Part shown: positions 1-4,633 of the stretch, in pieces
How positions within the stretch are numbered: position 1 is the stretch's first letter
Layout: every line of letters begins with the position of its first letter
Assembly (NCBI GenBank): GCA_041678605.1
Contig: JBAYNW010000050.1
Coordinates: forward strand, 1 to 7,276
DNA: 7,276 nucleotides
Reading direction: 5' to 3'
Origin: JBAYNW01 sp041678605
Lineage (GTDB): Bacteria > Cyanobacteriota > Vampirovibrionia > Gastranaerophilales > Gastranaerophilaceae
Made by a program: the position numbers and the translations under genes
Notes under the pieces: model-generated
What the model was told of the DNA's origin: nothing
Databases searched by the model: none
Seen by the model: the letters and a program-made list of their open reading frames with translations, nothing else

Positions 1-2
1 CA

Positions 3-872
3 CGCTTTTACGTCATTGCGAAACAAAATCTTTTTGGATTGCTTCGTCGCAAATTTGCTCCTCGCAACGACGGGAAATTCCGTTTCTCTTCTCCAATTTC
101 TCTTCTCACGTCTCACCTCTCACATCTCACCGTTTCCCCTCGCAACGACGCTGAAAAATTAACCTTTCGGCCATTCAACAGTTCGACCTTTCAACCCGCC
201 TTCACTCTCGCAGAAGTATTAATCACCCTCGGCATTATCGGCGTAGTTGCAGGGCTTATGATTCCGGGAGTGATTGCCGAATCCCAAAAAGCAGGATATG
301 TTGCGGGTGCGAGAAAAGCTTACTCCTTGTGGAATCAAGCACTAATCCAGATGGCCGCCGATGGCGGCTGTATAGGCGATTTGAGCTGTTTCTTTGATTC
401 GGCGGATAATAAAACCATGGGGGATAAAATAGTTAAATATTTTAACGTGGCAAAAAACTGTGACACGACTACATCGGGCTGTTTTTCAGCCACCGTAGCA
501 CAAAACTTTGATGGCACAAATATTGCAAGTGGTTACGATAATGCGGGTTATTACAGATTTATAACAGCAGACGGTATGTCGATTTTTCTTTCGGGTTCCT
601 CTTTAGGTTGCAGTGCTTCAGGTGATACATGTATGACTTATTTTTATGTTGATGTAAACGGACTCAAAAAACCAAATGCTTTCGGTCGCGATATATTTTA
701 CTTTAAAATTGCTAATACTAACGGACCAGCTTTATACCCTGTTGGTGGGTCTAAATATTCCTATTGGAAAACAAATGGCCTTTGTAACGATGGATATAAC
801 GGCGGGACGGATAAGCAAGGAAGATATTGCATCGGCCGCATCATCGATGAAGGCTGGCAGATGAATTACTAG
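3..872 (+). CDS. Type IV pilin-like prepilin (type II secretion/pilus pseudopilin family), 5' partial
   Basis: This is a prepilin with the N-terminal methylation motif FTLAEVLITLGIIGVVAG. Prepilin peptidase would cut after Ala (QPA^FTL, codon for F at 201), with Glu at +5, leaving a mature protein of about 223 residues. It has a hydrophobic N-terminal helix and a Cys-containing soluble domain that ends DEGWQMNY. Ala instead of the usual Gly at -1 is mildly unusual. The product would be exported and assembled into a pilus or pseudopilus, or act as a minor pilin. The frame stays open to the left edge, and the only canonical in-frame start before the motif is TTG at 39, which lies inside a repeat. 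The residues before it (RFYVIA) match residues 9-14 of the ORF at 7121, so I infer that the true ATG lies upstream of the window. The leader (residues before 201) is almost wholly repeat-derived: palindromic element, heptamers, then octamers. Confidence 0.85.
   Translation, partial: RFYVIAKQNLFGLLRRKFAPRNDGKFRFSSPISLLTSHLSHLTVSPRNDAEKLTFRPFNSSTFQPAFTLAEVLITLGIIGVVAGLMIPGVIAESQKAGYVAGARKAYSLWNQALIQMAADGGCIGDLSCFFDSADNKTMGDKIVKYFNVAKNCDTTTSGCFSATVAQNFDGTNIASGYDNAGYYRFITADGMSIFLSGSSLGCSASGDTCMTYFYVDVNGLKKPNAFGRDIFYFKIANTNGPALYPVGGSKYSYWKTNGLCNDGYNGGTDKQGRYCIGRIIDEGWQMNY
11..84 (+). repeat. Palindromic element, family A, copy 1 (inside pilin leader)
   Basis: The ends are CGTCATTGCGA (11-21) and TCGCAACGACG (63-73), which are inverted with one mismatch. 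A GGATTGCTTCG inner arm starts at 36. Positions 31-84 match the reverse complement of 951-1004 at 53 of 54 positions. The copy is translated in the pilin frame as VIAKQ...LLRRKFAPRND. Confidence 0.8.
104..131 (+). repeat. 7-bp tandem array (TCTCACN x4) in pilin leader
   Basis: Four consecutive heptamers of the form TCTCACG/C/A/C start at 104, 111, 118 and 125. They are translated as part of the pilin leader (LTSHLSHLT). The copy number is not a multiple of three, so gain or loss of one unit would shift the frame relative to the mature pilin. Confidence 0.75.
138..150 (+). repeat. Fragment of family A palindromic element
   Basis: CCTCGCAACGACG repeats the 3' end of the copy at 11-84 (61-73). 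It encodes a second PRND in the pilin leader. Only this end is present. Confidence 0.6.
172..195 (+). repeat. 8-bp tandem array, 3 units, in pilin leader
   Basis: The octamers CATTCAAC, AGTTCGAC and CTTTCAAC follow one another at 172, 180 and 188. They end five bases before the codon for the mature pilin's first residue. Three units make 24 bp, which preserves the frame. The same unit type recurs at 908-939, 1155-1218 and, inverted, at 6936-6959. Confidence 0.75.
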
Positions 873-874
873 CG

Positions 875-902
875 GGGAAATGGGAAATGGGTAATTGGTA
901 AT
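875..902 (+). repeat. 7-bp tandem array (GGGAAAT-like x4)
   Basis: The units GGGAAAT, GGGAAAT, GGGTAAT and TGGTAAT start three bases after the pilin stop codon (870-872). A few bases later an octamer array begins. The same heptamer-then-octamer order recurs at 1109-1218. Confidence 0.75.
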
Positions 903-907
903 TGAAC

Positions 908-939
908 CGTTCAACTTATCGACTCATCGACTTATCAAC
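908..939 (+). repeat. 8-bp tandem array, 4 units
   Basis: The octamers CGTTCAAC, TTATCGAC, TCATCGAC and TTATCAAC run without gaps and are followed by TAGAAAACGGGAA. The units and the trailing sequence match the longer array at 1155-1218, which has eight units. Confidence 0.8.
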
Positions 940-950
940 TAGAAAACGGG

Positions 951-1004
951 AACGGAATTTCCCGTCGTTGCGAGGAGCAAGTTTGCGACGAAGCAATCCA
1001 AAAA
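951..1004 (-). repeat. Palindromic element, family A, copy in inverted orientation
   Basis: It is the reverse complement of 31-84 with a single mismatch in 54 bases. The two copies flank the pilin coding sequence as an inverted pair about 0.97 kb across. Confidence 0.85.
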
Positions 1005-1108
1005 AATTACCTCATTATTCTAAGCTACTAATTAGTATCAGATCCCGCATCAGAATGAATAACAAAAGTCAACCGCCATGCCCTAACCGGTGCGAGATGA
1101 CAATAAGA

Positions 1109-1150
1109 GGGAAACGGGAAAAGGAAATTGGGAATTGGTAATTGAGAACA
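1109..1150 (+). repeat. 7-bp tandem array (GGGAAAC-like x6)
   Basis: Six heptamers start at 1109, 1116, 1123, 1130, 1137 and 1144: GGGAAAC, GGGAAAA, GGAAATT, GGGAATT, GGTAATT, GAGAACA. They directly precede an octamer array, as at 875-939. Confidence 0.7.
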
Positions 1151-1154
1151 GAAC

Positions 1155-1218
1155 CGTTCAACCCTTCGACCGTTCAACCTTTCAACTTATCGACTCATCG
1201 ACTTATCGACTTATCAAC
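1155..1218 (+). repeat. 8-bp tandem array, 8 units
   Basis: Eight gapless octamers fill exactly 64 bp. The first four are of the NNTTCRAC type and the last four of the TTATCGAC type. The final units and the following TAGAA match the four-unit array at 908-939. This is the longest of the octamer arrays in the window. Confidence 0.85.
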
Positions 1219-1225
1219 TAGAAGA

Positions 1226-1281
1226 CGGGAAAAGGAAAGTTTTAATTTTTTTTGTTGAACTTAATCACTTCGTAAAAAGCC
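1226..1281 (+). repeat. Left arm of a long inverted repeat framing the core genes
   Basis: These 56 bases are the reverse complement of 6959-7030 with two mismatches, apart from a 16-base stretch present only in the right copy. The centre is a T8 tract followed by GTTGAACTTAATCAC. The arm lies downstream of purD on the minus strand. Confidence 0.85.
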
Positions 1282-1345
1282 TTTCAGCTATTAAGCCCTT
1301 CAACCAAATGGAAGCTTAGAAGTTTCACTTTTCCCCACGCCAATT

Positions 1346-2593
1346 TTACCTGACTTCAATATCAGTTCTGAAATATTTGTTTTTCATTTCGATTTTTTTG
1401 GCGAAATTTTTCAAATCCCAAAACGGGTCTTTTGACTTTGTACAAAGTGAAAGCACCCTGCCGCCTTTTGAATATAGTTCCCCGCCAATTTCCTTAACTC
1501 CGGCATAAAAAATCTTTATGTCTTCGCCCGTCGGAATTGAGATTTTTTCATTATCTTTAGGTTTTTTCGGGTAGCCCTCACAGGCTAAAGTCAAACAGGC
1601 AGAAATATCTTCGTTATATTGCAACTTAATTTTGTCCATATTTTGTGTCAAAGCCGATTGCAAAATTTCAAGAAAATCTGTTTTTAAGTGTCCCAAAATC
1701 GCCTGAGTTTCAGGGTCGCCGAGGCGAACATTATATTCAAGCACATGCCAGTCCCAGCCTGTTTCTGACTGAGCCATAATTAATCCCGAATAAATAAACC
1801 CGACGAAATCTGCTTTTTCGGCTTTCAAAGCTTTTTCAAGCTGTACTTTGTATTCATCCAATTTTTTTTGCCCAAAATCATTCAACCTAACGGGGCAGAA
1901 CGACCCCATTCCACCTGTGTTTGGGGCAGAAGGCGACTTGTTTAATTTCTTAAAATCTCTGGCCGGCGGAAAATGCAGAAGATTTTTTCCGTCCCACAAA
2001 GACATTAGGGAAGCCTCCTCGCCCTGCAAAAATTCCTCCAACAAAATTGTTTTGGAACTTTCGCCAAACTTACCTTCTAAAAATTCGTTTATTGTTTTTT
2101 GTGCAAATTCTTTATTATAGGCTATCACAACGCCTTTGCCGCCGCAAAGGCCGTCAGCTTTAATTACGATAGGTAAATGGTGAATAGGGAATAGGGGAAA
2201 TTCTTTGGATTGCTTCGCTTCGCCCGCAATGACAGAATATTTTGCGGTTTTAATATTGTATTTCTCCATAAATTTTTTCCCAAAAAGTTTTGAGCTTTCG
2301 AGTTGAGAGAATTTTTTATCGACGCCGATGCAGGGAACTTTGTGCTTGCGAAAAATATCTGCAATACCTTCGCAAAGGGGTTCTTCCGGACCAAAGACAG
2401 CTATATCAATATTTAAATCGGCACATTTTTGAGCCAAATCTTCATAATCAGAGAAGTCAATAACTTCACCCAATTTAAAATTTCCGCTTTGGGCAAGGTA
2501 TAATTTTTTGAGCAAAGGCGATTTGGATATTGAATCCGCAATTGCGTGTTCTCTGGCTCCTGAGCCGAAAATCAAAACGTTTAATGCTTGCAT
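1346..2593 (-). CDS. purD: Phosphoribosylamine-glycine ligase (GAR synthetase)
   Basis: PurD is a cytoplasmic ATP-grasp ligase that joins glycine to phosphoribosylamine in step 2 of de novo purine synthesis. From the ATG at 2593 it has 415 residues, close to the usual 420-430. Visible motifs are the N-domain loop GSGAREHA (10-17), the ATP-grasp start PIVIKADGLCGGKGV (141-155), APNTGGMG (223-230, usually GPNTGGMG) and the metal/ATP site EYNVRLGDPETQ (286-297). I chose ATG 2593 over the in-frame TTG at 2611. A strong GGAGGG lies eight bases before 2593, inside the would-be extension, and homologues begin near 'MNVLIFG'. The gene overlaps purN by 13 bp as the last gene of purM-purN-purD. Residues 120-140 (SVIAGEAKQS...IHHL) are repeat-derived and replace the normally variable loop between the AKY strand and PIVIKADGL. 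Confidence 0.96.
   Translation of the reverse strand: MQALNVLIFGSGAREHAIADSISKSPLLKKLYLAQSGNFKLGEVIDFSDYEDLAQKCADLNIDIAVFGPEEPLCEGIADIFRKHKVPCIGVDKKFSQLESSKLFGKKFMEKYNIKTAKYSVIAGEAKQSKEFPLFPIHHLPIVIKADGLCGGKGVVIAYNKEFAQKTINEFLEGKFGESSKTILLEEFLQGEEASLMSLWDGKNLLHFPPARDFKKLNKSPSAPNTGGMGSFCPVRLNDFGQKKLDEYKVQLEKALKAEKADFVGFIYSGLIMAQSETGWDWHVLEYNVRLGDPETQAILGHLKTDFLEILQSALTQNMDKIKLQYNEDISACLTLACEGYPKKPKDNEKISIPTGEDIKIFYAGVKEIGGELYSKGGRVLSLCTKSKDPFWDLKNFAKKIEMKNKYFRTDIEVR
2174..2235 (+). repeat. Composite repeat inserted in frame within purD
   Basis: Four heptamers fill 2174-2201 (TAAATGG, TGAATAG, GGAATAG, GGGAAAT). A family A half-element follows at 2207-2233 (GGATTGCTTCG ... CGCAATGAC). On the minus strand this reads VIAGEAKQSKEFPLFPIHH, in frame with purD. 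The heptamer/palindrome pairing matches modules elsewhere in the window. Confidence 0.8.
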
Positions 2594-3201
2594 TTGCCGC
2601 ACCCTCCACAAGAAGAAGATTCACCACTACCTTTACCCCTTATCAAATCCTGAAAATCAAAAACTTTATCTTCCAACACTTTTTCAATCACAATCGGATA
2701 AAGTTTATGTTCAATTGTGTGAATTTGCTCCTCAAATTCGTCCAAATGCATGCCGTTGTGTATAAAAACAGGGTATTGAGCAATAATTTTACCTTCGTCA
2801 ACACTTTTTTCAGCCCAATGAATAGTCACACCGCTTAGCTTTACTCCCGACAAAAACGCTTTATTTATGGCATCTTTTCCTTTAAAAGAAGGCAACAAAG
2901 ACGGGTGGATATTTATAACTTTTCCCATAATTTTTAAAACGTTTTCGGGCAAAATCCTCATATATCCTGCCAATGCAACTAAATCAAATTTATTTTCGCC
3001 GAAATATTCTGAATTTTGTTCAAAAGGCAAATATTTGCAATTTATTCCTAATTTTTCTGCTCTTTTGAGGATAAGGGCATCTTCAACATCGCTCAAGCAA
3101 GTTATTTCAATGCCATTGTCAATATTTTTACTCTGAAACCAGTTCACTATCTCTTCAAAATTTGAGCCGTTTCCCGACCCCATTACTGCAAGACGTTTCA
3201 T
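2581..3201 (-). CDS. purN: Phosphoribosylglycinamide formyltransferase (GART), folate-dependent
   Basis: PurN transfers the formyl group of 10-formyl-tetrahydrofolate to GAR, giving FGAR, in the cytoplasm. The 206-residue product has the N-terminal phosphate-binding loop GSGNGSN (8-14), the catalytic INIHPSLLPSFKG segment (Asn97, His99) and GVTIHWAEKSVDEGKII with catalytic Asp135. These are the expected Asn/His/Asp set. The start overlaps the purM stop as ATGA (3198-3201), so translation is probably coupled. The last residues (about 189-206) are unusual: a Gly/Ser-rich linker and then CGGCGKCKH, with Cys198, Cys201, Cys204 and His206. This short tail is not part of the GART fold. It could bind metal, or may partly reflect overlap with the purD ribosome site (GGAGGG) and start codon. 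Confidence 0.95.
   Translation of the reverse strand: MKRLAVMGSGNGSNFEEIVNWFQSKNIDNGIEITCLSDVEDALILKRAEKLGINCKYLPFEQNSEYFGENKFDLVALAGYMRILPENVLKIMGKVINIHPSLLPSFKGKDAINKAFLSGVKLSGVTIHWAEKSVDEGKIIAQYPVFIHNGMHLDEFEEQIHTIEHKLYPIVIEKVLEDKVFDFQDLIRGKGSGESSSCGGCGKCKH
2600..2607 (-). promoter_or_regulatory. Ribosome binding site of purD
   Basis: GGAGGG on the minus strand lies about eight bases before the ATG at 2593, inside the 3' end of purN. It decides the purD start, because the upstream in-frame TTG (2611) has no comparable site. Confidence 0.75.
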
Positions 3202-4121
3202 AGTTTTGCTCCTATTCTGCCCAACACAAAGGGCGAAAATTCTTTGCAGATTTCAAAAATTTCATCTTGATTTGCTTCATCTGCGATAATACAAAACCCC
3301 ACGCCGGCGTTGAACACTTCATATAATTCTTCACCGCATATTGTTTTGAGTTTTTGAAAAATTTTTTGAGGCGGAATTTTATCAAAATCAATTCTGACAC
3401 TTAAATTTTCAGGTACTGAGCGAAGCAGATTTGATAAAATTCCGCCTCCCGTGATATTTGCACACGATTTTACAAGTTTTTTCCCGACAAGTTCTAAAAC
3501 CTGATTGTAATAAATATGAGTCGGAGCAAGACAGGCTTCAAATTCCGCATCGCTCAATTTTTCGTCTTTATGCAATTTTCTGATTAAAGAAAACCCGTTT
3601 GCGTGAATTCCAGATGAGCAAAGCCCGATTATAATATCGCCGGCTTTTACGTCCTTTTTGTTTAAGCCCTGACCTTCTGTGATTAAACCGATTGCAAAAC
3701 CGGAAATATCAATATTTCCTTGGGTTATGAGTTCTGAGATTTCGGAAGTTTCGCCGCCCAAAAGCTTACAACCGTATTTTTTAAGCTCTTCATCAATGGA
3801 GCGGACTATCTCAAAAACGGCTTCACTGGCCAGTTTATTCACGGCCAGATAGTCCACAAACCCTACTGCGGTTGCACCGGTGCATACCAAATCGTTCAAA
3901 TTTGCCGCTACAACATCAATTGCAATTGTTTTATACAACTTTTTTTCGTAAAGCGGAATAATTTTTGAACCGATACCGTCAGTGCAGGTTACGAGCTTAA
4001 TGCCGTTTGACAAAAAAGTTTTGCCCGCAAAAGTGCTTATTCCGAGGTTTTGGCTCAGTTTTTCGTTAAGCTTTTTTGCTTGAGAGAGGTTTACGCCTGA
4101 TTTTTCATAAAGTTTTGACAT
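3198..4121 (-). CDS. purM: Phosphoribosylformylglycinamidine cyclo-ligase (AIR synthetase)
   Basis: PurM closes the imidazole ring of FGAM to AIR using ATP (step 5 of purine synthesis). The 307 residues carry the family motifs TDGIGSK (47-53), AANLNDLVCTGA (72-83), FVDYLA (88-93), GCKLLGGETSE (117-127), GLCSSGIHANGFSLIRK (166-182) and ITGGG (223-227). The protein is shorter than the roughly 345 residues of the E. coli enzyme. The Asn before ITGGG is His in many homologues. It is the first gene of a minus-strand purM-purN-purD operon. The start MSKLYEKSGVNL matches the usual N-terminus, but I see no convincing ribosome site upstream. The RNA could be nearly leaderless if the -10 proposed at 4133-4138 is right. 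A 19-bp perfect inverted repeat lies within the gene (3368-3386 / 3430-3448). Confidence 0.96.
   Translation of the reverse strand: MSKLYEKSGVNLSQAKKLNEKLSQNLGISTFAGKTFLSNGIKLVTCTDGIGSKIIPLYEKKLYKTIAIDVVAANLNDLVCTGATAVGFVDYLAVNKLASEAVFEIVRSIDEELKKYGCKLLGGETSEISELITQGNIDISGFAIGLITEGQGLNKKDVKAGDIIIGLCSSGIHANGFSLIRKLHKDEKLSDAEFEACLAPTHIYYNQVLELVGKKLVKSCANITGGGILSNLLRSVPENLSVRIDFDKIPPQKIFQKLKTICGEELYEVFNAGVGFCIIADEANQDEIFEICKEFSPFVLGRIGAKL
3368..3448. repeat. 19-bp perfect inverted repeat inside purM
   Basis: 3368-3386 is the exact reverse complement of 3430-3448, with 43 bases between. One arm encodes the conserved GGGILSN segment, the other DFDKIPPQ. In the purM mRNA the arms could pair as a 19-bp stem. 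Confidence 0.85.
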
Positions 4122-4132
4122 AAGTTAATCTT

Positions 4133-4162
4133 AATATAAAAACAAACATTTTTCTGCTACAA
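4133..4162 (-). promoter_or_regulatory. Possible promoter of the purMND operon
   Basis: On the minus strand, TTGTAG (4162-4157), an 18-base spacer and TATATT (4138-4133) form a plausible sigma70 promoter ending 11 bases before the purM ATG. The start of transcription would leave only a few bases of leader. The -35 overlaps the proposed -10 of the divergent gene at 4195. Confidence 0.35.
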
Positions 4163-4163
4163 T
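4155..4163 (+). promoter_or_regulatory. Possible extended -10 promoter of the parvulin gene
   Basis: TGCTACAAT is an extended -10 (TGnTACAAT), 31 bases before the ATG at 4195. No good -35 lies at the right distance. The TTGACA at 4115-4120 is too far upstream and sits at the purM start codon. Confidence 0.45.
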
Positions 4164-4194
4164 AGTTGACGAAGAATTAACAAGGAGTTAAAAA

Positions 4195-4476
4195 ATGGTC
4201 ACAGAAGTTAAAGCAAGCCACATACTGGTTGAAACAGAGGAAGAAGCAATCAGTTTAAAGGAAGAAATTTTATCAGGAAAACCGTTTGAAGATGTTGCGG
4301 CAGAAAATTCGCTATGTCCGTCAGGTGCAAATGGCGGAGATTTAGGCTTTTTCGGCCGAGGGCAAATGGTCGGTGAATTTGAAGAAGCCGCTTTTGACCT
4401 AAATGTCGGAGAAGTTTCAGATCCCGTAAGAACAAATTTCGGCTGGCACCTGATTTTGGTTACAGATAAAAATTAA
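4195..4476 (+). CDS. Small parvulin-type peptidyl-prolyl cis-trans isomerase (PpiC-like)
   Basis: The 93-residue protein is a single rotamase domain of the size of E. coli PpiC. The parvulin marks are ASHILV (7-12), FEDVAAENSLCPSGANGGDLGFFGRGQMV (about 31-59), EFEEAAFDLNVGEVSDPVRTNFGWHLI (61-87). It has no signal peptide or membrane segment, so it probably works in the cytoplasm, speeding isomerisation of peptidyl-prolyl bonds during folding. The start is well supported: AAGGAG at 4182-4187 lies seven bases before the ATG. It is the first gene of a + strand group with the aminopeptidase and the methyltransferase, and is divergent from the purine operon. A prolyl isomerase next to a proline-specific peptidase is a sensible pairing, but functional linkage is only inferred. 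Confidence 0.94.
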   Translation: MVTEVKASHILVETEEEAISLKEEILSGKPFEDVAAENSLCPSGANGGDLGFFGRGQMVGEFEEAAFDLNVGEVSDPVRTNFGWHLILVTDKN

Positions 4477-4497
4477 ATGAATAATCGGAGTGTCACT

Positions 4498-4533
4498 CCC
4501 TCCCCATCTGAGGGGGAGGGTTGGGGTGGGGGG
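4498..4533 (+). repeat. GC-rich hairpin with a G-quadruplex motif
   Basis: CCCTCCCC (4498-4505) pairs with GGGGAGGG (4513-4520) around a seven-base loop. From 4512 to 4533 there are four G runs (5, 3, 4 and 6 G) separated by A, TT and T, a textbook short-loop G-quadruplex pattern on the coding strand. The two structures share bases and exclude each other. It lies between the parvulin stop and the aminopeptidase coding region. No T tract follows, so it is not a standard terminator. Its composition is very unlike the AT-rich surroundings, which suggests an inserted repeat. Confidence 0.75.
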
Positions 4534-4536
4534 TAA

Positions 4537-4623
4537 ATCACGTCAAAAATTGTTCAAAAAGTAAGGAAATTTTTAAAAGATAATAAGATTGATTATCTTC
4601 TCGTTAATTCGACCAACGAATTT
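4537..4623 (+). other. Conserved aminopeptidase N-terminal coding sequence lacking a usual start codon
   Basis: The frame of the aminopeptidase stays open upstream to a TAA at 4534-4536 and reads ITSKIVQKVRKFLKDNKIDYLLVNSTNEFL in two overlapping parts. This is the expected start of the creatinase-like N domain. No ATG, GTG or TTG occurs in it before 4624. Candidate initiators are ATC 4537, ACG 4540 (where ATG would give MSKIVQK) and ATT 4549. An in-frame ATG at 4477 reads MNNRSVTPSPSEGEGWGGG and then stops at the TAA. Confidence 0.7.
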
Positions 4624-4633
4624 TTGGTCGAAT
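4607..4633 (+). repeat. 10-bp perfect hairpin over the TTG at 4624
   Basis: ATTCGACCAA (4607-4616) and TTGGTCGAAT (4624-4633) are exact inverted copies with a seven-base loop. The TTG at 4624, the first canonical in-frame start, is the first codon of the right arm and would be paired in RNA. Confidence 0.75.

Larger units (their letters stand above)
873..1345. other. Gene-free repeat island between pilin gene and purD
   Basis: I see no credible gene in these 473 bases. The stretch holds, in order, a heptamer array, an octamer array, an inverted family A element, a degenerate stretch, a second heptamer-plus-octamer module, and one arm of a long inverted repeat. In the degenerate stretch, GATCCCGCATC (1041-1051) and GTGCGAGATGA (1090-1100) look like the imperfect arms of yet another worn palindromic element. 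The remainder (1282-1345) contains no recognisable signal and no clear terminator for purD. Confidence 0.75.

Noticed and set aside
1..21. Identity of the left edge with 7143-7163 as a sign of a circular contig
   Set aside because: The match stops after 21 bases, and 7143-7163 is internal, followed by different sequence. It is better explained by a shared pilin leader and repeat element.
902..1141. A 79-codon + strand frame after the pilin gene
   Set aside because: It is read entirely through octamers, the inverted family A element and heptamers. It has no ribosome site and no recognisable domain.
875..1218. A CRISPR array, suggested by repeated short units
   Set aside because: The units are 7-8 bp, contiguous and degenerate, with no spacers and no cas genes nearby.
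1226..1345. A Rho-independent terminator for the purMND operon
   Set aside because: There are A/T tracts, but no stable GC-rich stem directly before a U tract on the minus strand.
2132..2151. 8-bp hairpin in purD (GCCTTTGC / GCAAAGGC)
   Set aside because: It falls in the invariant KADGLCGGKGV codons and is short enough to be chance.
2594..2611. Extended PurD start at TTG 2611 (MWRVRQ...)
   Set aside because: The extension contains the ribosome site GGAGGG for the ATG at 2593 and is not part of the PurD fold.
4115..4120. TTGACA as -35 for the parvulin promoter
   Set aside because: It is 37 bases upstream of the TACAAT -10, has no -10 of its own at 16-18 bases, and overlaps the purM start codon.
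4498..4536. A terminator after the parvulin gene
   Set aside because: The stem is strong but is followed by more G runs and no T tract, and two co-directional genes follow closely.
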